Assembly (NCBI RefSeq): GCF_000478195.2
Contig: NZ_AUZM01000020.1
Location: 29,140-93,139, forward strand
Length of the DNA: 64,000 nucleotides
From: Lyngbya aestuarii BL J
GTDB lineage: Bacteria > Cyanobacteriota > Cyanobacteriia > Cyanobacteriales > Microcoleaceae
Reading direction: 5' to 3'
Below the pieces are notes generated by a model. That model was not told the origin of the DNA, did no database searches, and saw only the letters and a program-made list of their open reading frames with translations. The translations under genes were made by a program, and so were the position numbers. Positions 59,669 through 64,000 of the stretch are shown piece after piece; the stretch's first letter is position 1, and every line of letters starts with the position of its first letter.

Positions 59669-60589
59669 CTAATATTTAAAATTACGCCGTCCTTGATAAC
59701 CCGATAAATCAGCCAATTTTTCCAGTGATGCAGTACCGGGATAAAATTGACCGTCAATTTCCCAAGTCGGATATCCTGTTATTCCTGCTTCTTTACAAAG
59801 CTGGGGTCGAGCATTTTTACCTTTAGGATCACATTCTACATAATCGATCATAGCAAATGCTTCTTTGCCAAAAAGCTGTTTTTGGTCGTGGCAGTGAGGA
59901 CACCAATAAGCCCCGTATTCTTTGGCGTTGAGTTGCTGAAGATGACGGGCGAGTGCGAGTTCAGCCGGCCCTGAAGTTGTGGTAATCTCACCGGGTTGTG
60001 AGGGATTAGCCGCAGTTACAGAGGTTTCAGAAGCATTGATACTACCATAGAGACTCAAAGCCCCAATCAGTGTTACCATGCCAATCGTTAGACCTGTCAG
60101 TAACAGTTGTCCGACATCTTCCCAGTCGTGACCCCAAATACTGAGAACAAACAAACTGACAGCAAACAACGCTGAAACAATACAGTAGGGACACCACTCT
60201 CCAATCTCGAACACCATAATATTCATCAGGTAGCCGCTAAACACGACCATCGCCGTACTCAGGGCAAACATCAGCAGTCGCGTTTGTTCTTCGAGATTAG
60301 CCCGCAGAGATTTTTGAGAATGCGGATCAACTAATAACGGGGCAATGGCAACAATCCCCATACTCAAATAAGCCAGCAAACCAAATAGAGTCAGCGGTAA
60401 ACCAAAAACACTCGCATAAGGGCTATTTAGCACTTGGTCGCACCCCTCTGTCGGACAAGCCGCTGAACCGCCCGTGAGTTTGACCCAAGTTAGATAGGTT
60501 GTCTCGACAGCACCAAGACTCGCAATCGCAGCCGTGATCGGGCGAGACCAACGATGAATCCAAGGATTAGAACGTTTGGCAATCATCAC
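59669..60589 (-). CDS. VKOR-thioredoxin fusion (disulfide-forming membrane protein)
   Basis: 306 aa. The N-terminal VKOR domain has four membrane helices with loop cysteines C45 and C50 (GSAACPTEGCDQVL) and the active CxxC C133-PY-C136 (GEWCPYCIVSA). The C-terminal thioredoxin-like domain follows a fifth helix and carries C230-PH-C233 (GAYWCPHCHDQ), plus C253 and C265. In cyanobacteria this fusion oxidises lumenal or periplasmic thiols, passing electrons to quinone, and was shown to act in photosystem assembly (LTO1 in plants). All expected cysteines are intact. It is adjacent to btpA, 166 bp away, another photosystem-related gene. Confidence 0.96.
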   Translation of the reverse strand: MMIAKRSNPWIHRWSRPITAAIASLGAVETTYLTWVKLTGGSAACPTEGCDQVLNSPYASVFGLPLTLFGLLAYLSMGIVAIAPLLVDPHSQKSLRANLEEQTRLLMFALSTAMVVFSGYLMNIMVFEIGEWCPYCIVSALFAVSLFVLSIWGHDWEDVGQLLLTGLTIGMVTLIGALSLYGSINASETSVTAANPSQPGEITTTSGPAELALARHLQQLNAKEYGAYWCPHCHDQKQLFGKEAFAMIDYVECDPKGKNARPQLCKEAGITGYPTWEIDGQFYPGTASLEKLADLSGYQGRRNFKY

Positions 60590-60755
60590 TTAATTTCAGC
60601 TAAAAGAGGACTATTAATTTTAGATCTTAGTCACTTTGAACTGAGATTTGAGAAGCTAATTCTTGAGAATTGACTAAAATCCTCTGATTTTCTCTAGGAT
60701 TGAAACCGAAAAATACCGATTGTCATTGAGAGATTGTCCGAGCAAAAGTGAAAAC

Positions 60756-61604
60756 TCAAACTTTTTGTTTGTCTAACTGCCAATTTTCTGGATCGTGAGA
60801 GACGGATAAACTGCGCTGCATGACTTCTACAAATTGCCGCACTCGACTCGGGTCAATCGGTTGGTCAATCCGTCCATGTCGCTTCAGAGAACTCGAAACA
60901 ATCACACCATCTGCGGCTTGAATCAACTTCGGAATATTTTCCCAATTGGCACCACTGCCAATAAATAGCGGAGTCTGACCTGCGGCTTTCCGGGCTAATT
61001 CTAAATCCTCCCAACTCGGCGGATTTCCCGTAGACAGACCTGATAAAATCACACCATCGGCTAAAGCCCGTTCAATCGTTTCTTTGACCACTGAACTTAA
61101 ATGAGCCAAACCTAAAGGAGCCGCGTGTTTAACCAAAACATCCGCTAAGATTTTGACATCACTCCCGAGTTCTCGTCGATAGCGAAGCAGGCGATGGGCA
61201 TTGCCTTCGATTAGGCCTTGGTCAGTTGCCATCACTCCATTGAGGACATTAACACGAATAAACTGCGCTCCGACACAGGAGGCGATAGCCATCGCACTTT
61301 CAGCATCATTGCGTAAGACATTAATGCCAATCGGGACGGTGACCAAGCTCATCAATCGATGCACAATCAGCGTCATTGCACTGACAATTGCCGGATTGAC
61401 CTGATTTTTGGCAAAGGGAGCATCAAAAAAGTTCTCCACAATAATACCGTTCACACCGCCAGAGGCTAGAGCAGTCGCCTCCTGTTCGGCTCGATCCATA
61501 ACAGTTTTGAGATTACCTCCCCAACGGGGAGAGGTCGGCAGCGGTAGTAAATGTACGACACCAATAATCGGATTGGATGTTTGAAAAATTTCCTTTAAGT
61601 CCAC
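60756..61604 (-). CDS. btpA: BtpA-family photosystem I biogenesis protein
   Basis: 282 aa. Family blocks: IIGVVHLLPLPTSPRWGG, GGVNGIIVENFFDAPFAKNQ, VPIGINVLRNDAESAMAIA, VHLSSVVKETIERALADGVILSG-type text (here HLSSVVKETIERALADGV), and SGANWENIPKLIQAADGVIVSSSLKRHG. BtpA is a TIM-barrel-like protein peripherally bound to thylakoids and needed to stabilise the PSI core proteins PsaA/PsaB in Synechocystis, especially at low temperature. The same family includes SgcQ and some non-photosynthetic members, so the enzyme activity is not known. The start is MDLKEIFQTS. Confidence 0.95.
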   Translation of the reverse strand: MDLKEIFQTSNPIIGVVHLLPLPTSPRWGGNLKTVMDRAEQEATALASGGVNGIIVENFFDAPFAKNQVNPAIVSAMTLIVHRLMSLVTVPIGINVLRNDAESAMAIASCVGAQFIRVNVLNGVMATDQGLIEGNAHRLLRYRRELGSDVKILADVLVKHAAPLGLAHLSSVVKETIERALADGVILSGLSTGNPPSWEDLELARKAAGQTPLFIGSGANWENIPKLIQAADGVIVSSSLKRHGRIDQPIDPSRVRQFVEVMQRSLSVSHDPENWQLDKQKV

Positions 61605-61790
61605 AGGGTTTACCTTATACCACCAAAATAGAACAGCCAGTTCCTAGTTATTAAAGCCAGGATATCGGCTACAGTGGCAATTGAATAGACAACGCTTTGA
61701 GACGGTATACCATAAGATTTTATCGGTAACAGTGACACCATAACTAGGGTTCGTCAAAATTTGGAAGCAGGAAGTTCAGGAGGCCGGTTC

Positions 61791-62762
61791 GTGAAAATTG
61801 TCCTGATTATTTTAGCGGTTTGGGTTGGATTGCTCATTCTAGCCGAAATTGGGTTAAGAGTCATGTTTGGTTTTGGTAATCCCTTAATTTATCAAGCGGA
61901 TGAGGATATTGGCTATCTGTTAGTTCCCGATCAGAAAACGCGACGGTTTGGCAACCGCATCGAGATTAACCAGTATTCTATGCGAAGTTCCCCGATTACG
62001 ACTGTTCCACACTCGACAACTTTACGCATTTTGTTATTGGGAGATTCGATTGTCAATGGGGGATGGTGGACTGATCAATCGGATATTATCTCGGAAATGC
62101 TCACTCAACAATTGACTCAAACTCTAGATAAACAGACTCCCAAACACCAAATAGAAGTTTTGAATATTGCGGCTAACTCTTGGGGGCCACCGAACCAACT
62201 CGCTTACTTACGAAAATTTGGGACGTTTCAAGCGGCTTGTTTGATTGTGATCATCAATACAGATGATTTATTTACTAAACGTCCTAACCCGAACCTGGTG
62301 GGGGTTGATCGGAACTATCCCGACCATCGACCGATTTTAGCCTTACAAGAACTCTTGAACCGTTTTCGTCCACCTCAACCCTCGTCTATCGCTGCTTCTG
62401 ACTCTCATCGGCAACCCTCTGATCCTGTCAGCTATAATCTCCATGCAATTGAGGAAATTCGAGACATTGCCACTCAACAGGAAATTCCTTTTTTATTAGC
62501 GATGACTCCTCTATTGCGGGAAATTGGCAGTCCTGGCCCGAGAGATTATGAAATTAAGGCTCGTCAACGTTTAACTGAGTTGACTCAAACTCAAAAAATC
62601 TTTTATATCGATTTTTTACCGCTTTTTAATTCAATAAATGAACCCAAATCTTTCTACCGAGATCATATACATTTGAGTGTTCAAGGCAATCAATTCGTCA
62701 CACAAAAATTGACTCAAACCTTACAAGAAAAGATGGAAATTTTAGTCAATTCTTCCCCGTAA
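61791..62762 (+). CDS. SGNH/GDSL-like hydrolase, membrane-anchored
   Basis: 323 aa from GTG 61791, selected because AGGAGG (61778-61783) sits 7 bp upstream; a TTG ten codons earlier is the longer alternative. An N-terminal helix (KIVLIILAVWVGLLILAEIG) anchors it. The family catalytic Ser is S86 in LLLGDSIVNGG (block I GDS), and the Asp/His pair is in FYRDHIHLSVQGN near the C-terminus (block V). The mid-region LNIAANSWGPPNQ fits block II/III (Gly/Asn oxyanion). Substrates of such proteins are acetyl or acyl esters on polysaccharides, among others. Confidence 0.8.
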   Translation: MKIVLIILAVWVGLLILAEIGLRVMFGFGNPLIYQADEDIGYLLVPDQKTRRFGNRIEINQYSMRSSPITTVPHSTTLRILLLGDSIVNGGWWTDQSDIISEMLTQQLTQTLDKQTPKHQIEVLNIAANSWGPPNQLAYLRKFGTFQAACLIVIINTDDLFTKRPNPNLVGVDRNYPDHRPILALQELLNRFRPPQPSSIAASDSHRQPSDPVSYNLHAIEEIRDIATQQEIPFLLAMTPLLREIGSPGPRDYEIKARQRLTELTQTQKIFYIDFLPLFNSINEPKSFYRDHIHLSVQGNQFVTQKLTQTLQEKMEILVNSSP

Positions 62763-62774
62763 ATCTTCTGAAGT

Positions 62775-62939
62775 TTAGACTAAAACTTGAACAGCGTAGA
62801 TGTTTTGGCGAAATTTATGCAATCGTTTCAATTTCATCTGAACTTGAAGAAATTTATTGAAAGCTTTAATTTTCTCATCGAGATGTATTAGGGGATAAGT
62901 CCGGTCGTAGGGTAGTCTAAACTCCAGTAACTCTAACAT
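62775..62939 (-). CDS. 54-aa hypothetical protein
   Basis: ORF with ATG at 62939 and TAA at 62775-62777. A possible ribosome site TAGGAAT lies immediately upstream. The peptide is basic and amphipathic (MLELLEFRLPYDRTYPLIHL, then KAFNKFLQVQMKLKRLHKFR), without signal peptide or cysteine. It is tail-to-tail with the SGNH hydrolase, 12 bp from its stop. No family recognised. It could be a real small gene or chance. Confidence 0.35.
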   Translation of the reverse strand: MLELLEFRLPYDRTYPLIHLDEKIKAFNKFLQVQMKLKRLHKFRQNIYAVQVLV

Positions 62940-63114
62940 ATTCCTATTTTCGGTAAAAAATAAATATAGCAGGTCGCACTGGTATATCTACAAATGCCCT
63001 GAACGAAGAATAGCCAAAAGCCTGACTATATCGGCATTTTCTTGCCTATTGCCAGAGCGCCTATTGCCTGCCGCCTGCGTTGCGCTATAGTATCGTTAAT
63101 TTTTAGTTTCATAA

Positions 63115-63435
63115 TTAAAACTGTTGTAAAAACTCTAACAATTCTCTTTTAGAATAATCTTTATTATCATCAACAACAAACTCTTTATTTTCGTCTATAC
63201 ATTTAAAAAATCTAAAACGAAATACCTCGGTTAGATACAAAGCTTCTCTGTAAAATGAAGTTAATTTGGTTAGATCATTAAACGCTTTATCATAAAACTC
63301 TTTTATTGTTAAATCAGGCATTTTAAATTCGGGTATTAAACAGCTACTAAAAGGTATTATAGATGTACATTCCCAATCCTCTAACGAAAAAACAATATTC
63401 CAATACGTTTCTGTTGAAGTTATTTTAATTTTCAT
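63115..63435 (-). CDS. hypothetical protein, 106 aa, A+T-rich
   Basis: Codon use is much more A+T-rich than its neighbours, suggesting recent transfer. The protein is soluble, rich in Phe, Glu, Lys and Asp, starting MKIKITSTETYWNIVFSLED and closing KRELLEFLQQF. It has two mid-sequence cysteines (WECTSII and FSSCLIP), no signal peptide or membrane helix. I know no family. The style resembles immunity or accessory proteins of strain-variable islands, but this is an impression only. A repetitive-looking G+C-richer stretch (about 63040-63090) borders it. Confidence 0.5.
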   Translation of the reverse strand: MKIKITSTETYWNIVFSLEDWECTSIIPFSSCLIPEFKMPDLTIKEFYDKAFNDLTKLTSFYREALYLTEVFRFRFFKCIDENKEFVVDDNKDYSKRELLEFLQQF

Positions 63436-63575
63436 AATTTAATAAAGAATAACACTTGGCAGAATAGATCTTTAATTCAACTGGAGCTTAGACTAAACTT
63501 TGAGCAAAAAATCAATATCTCCTATTAATAGTTAAAAATGCCGGAGTCTGTCAAAATCCTCAAACTCAAGGCATC

Positions 63576-64000
63576 TCAAATGACCTGACGGACTTGTTCA
63601 GATACAGTATTAAAAGTGTTGAGATGTTTCTCATTGTACATTTTTGGTGCAGGTTTTATCAACACACCCGGCTTTAGCAAAAAATCTTCAATTTGCTCAC
63701 CCGGTATCGGTTTGGAGAATAAATAACCCTGTCCCGATTCACACTCTAGCGATCGCAGTTTTTCCAGTTGTTGGGGGGTTTCTATACCTTCTGCAACCGT
63801 TGCCAAATTCAGAGATCGCCCCAAGGTAACAATCGAGTGAATAATACAGCGTTCTCGCGTTCCTCGGTTGAGAGTTTCCACAAAAGAACGATCAATCTTG
63901 ATCACATTCAGCGGAAATTGATGCAAATATCTCAAAGATGAAAATCCCGTTCCGAAATCATTAATGTGTTGAAAATCATCTAAATCGATAAATAGGACAG
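63576..64000 (-). CDS. EAL-domain protein fragment with a GGDEF/EAL deletion junction (partial)
   Basis: The frame is open to the right edge. The upstream text VLFIDLDDFQHIND is the GGDEF-domain beta-strand and substrate helix start, but it runs straight into FGTGFSSLRYLHQFPLNVIKIDRSFV, the second half of an EAL domain (in full-length proteins about 300 residues lie between). The remaining EAL part carries the late Glu and VAEGIETPQQ and SGQGYLFSKPIP. The catalytic EAL and most metal ligands are therefore missing. It probably arose from an in-frame deletion in a GGDEF-EAL gene and is unlikely to be an active phosphodiesterase. The N-terminus is off the window. Confidence 0.85.
   Translation of the reverse strand, partial: VLFIDLDDFQHINDFGTGFSSLRYLHQFPLNVIKIDRSFVETLNRGTRERCIIHSIVTLGRSLNLATVAEGIETPQQLEKLRSLECESGQGYLFSKPIPGEQIEDFLLKPGVLIKPAPKMYNEKHLNTFNTVSEQVRQVI

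Overview
The window comes from a filamentous cyanobacterium, most likely a non-heterocystous Oscillatoriales-type genome. The evidence is PsbU, a high-light-inducible protein, BtpA, solanesyl diphosphate synthase and a hetZ-patU pair (known from filamentous cyanobacteria). Cyanobacterial families such as DUF4168, DUF4112 and DUF1350 and PEP-CTERM are also present. By eye there are more than 20 copies of the HIP1 octamer GCGATCGC, where about one would be expected by chance. No rRNA, CRISPR array or prophage was seen. There is one tRNA (Arg, anticodon CCG).

Layout. 1-9.4 kb: a peptide-type ABC binding lipoprotein (cut by the left edge), ispF, a high-light-inducible protein, a response regulator, an MFS transporter, a polysaccharide deacetylase, a CPBP protease and a GH13 glycosidase. 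9.4-15.4 kb: tandem DUF4168 exported proteins, folB, tRNA-Arg, a membrane Ser/Thr kinase and a PEP-CTERM NHL-repeat protein. 15.9-25 kb: a GAF3-GGDEF cyclase whose second GAF looks like a DXCF cyanobacteriochrome, tyrA, two paralogous pentapeptide-repeat proteins and a DinG-like helicase relic. 25-31 kb: a zinc dehydrogenase, an SRPBCC protein with a 15-bp tandem repeat, an AI-2E-family permease, DUF4112, and a solo TnpB element with hairpin ends. 31-36.7 kb: a partner-switching module (RsbW-like kinase, REC-SpoIIE phosphatase, STAS antagonist), an XRE-GrpE-like fusion, dps, sulfiredoxin and murI.

36.9-45.4 kb: a giant DUF4347/beta-helix/Calx-beta/RTX adhesin broken by two in-frame TAA codons, a structured RNA candidate of about 277 nt ahead of a 51-aa membrane protein, and the solanesyl diphosphate synthase gene. 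45.6-50.4 kb: a MITE-like palindrome, a SET-domain methyltransferase whose frame is broken at an A10 run followed by a GNAT gene, then hetZ-patU. 50.4-64 kb: a TgpA-like protein lacking the transglutaminase cysteine, a triple SmpA-like repeat protein, psbU, nadB, CHASE2-PAS-GGDEF, VKOR-thioredoxin, btpA, an SGNH hydrolase, and at the right edge a GGDEF-EAL gene with an apparent internal deletion.

Shared themes are signalling (two diguanylate cyclases, one EAL remnant, one kinase and the Rsb-like switch), thylakoid and oxidative-stress functions (Hli, PsbU, BtpA, Dps, Srx, VKOR), and decay or slippage of accessory genes. Strongest leads: the 43.7-44.0 kb RNA, the A10 SET gene, the photoreceptor-like cyclase, the twice-interrupted adhesin, and a 33-bp HIP1-ended repeat that has entered two unrelated genes in the same reading frame.
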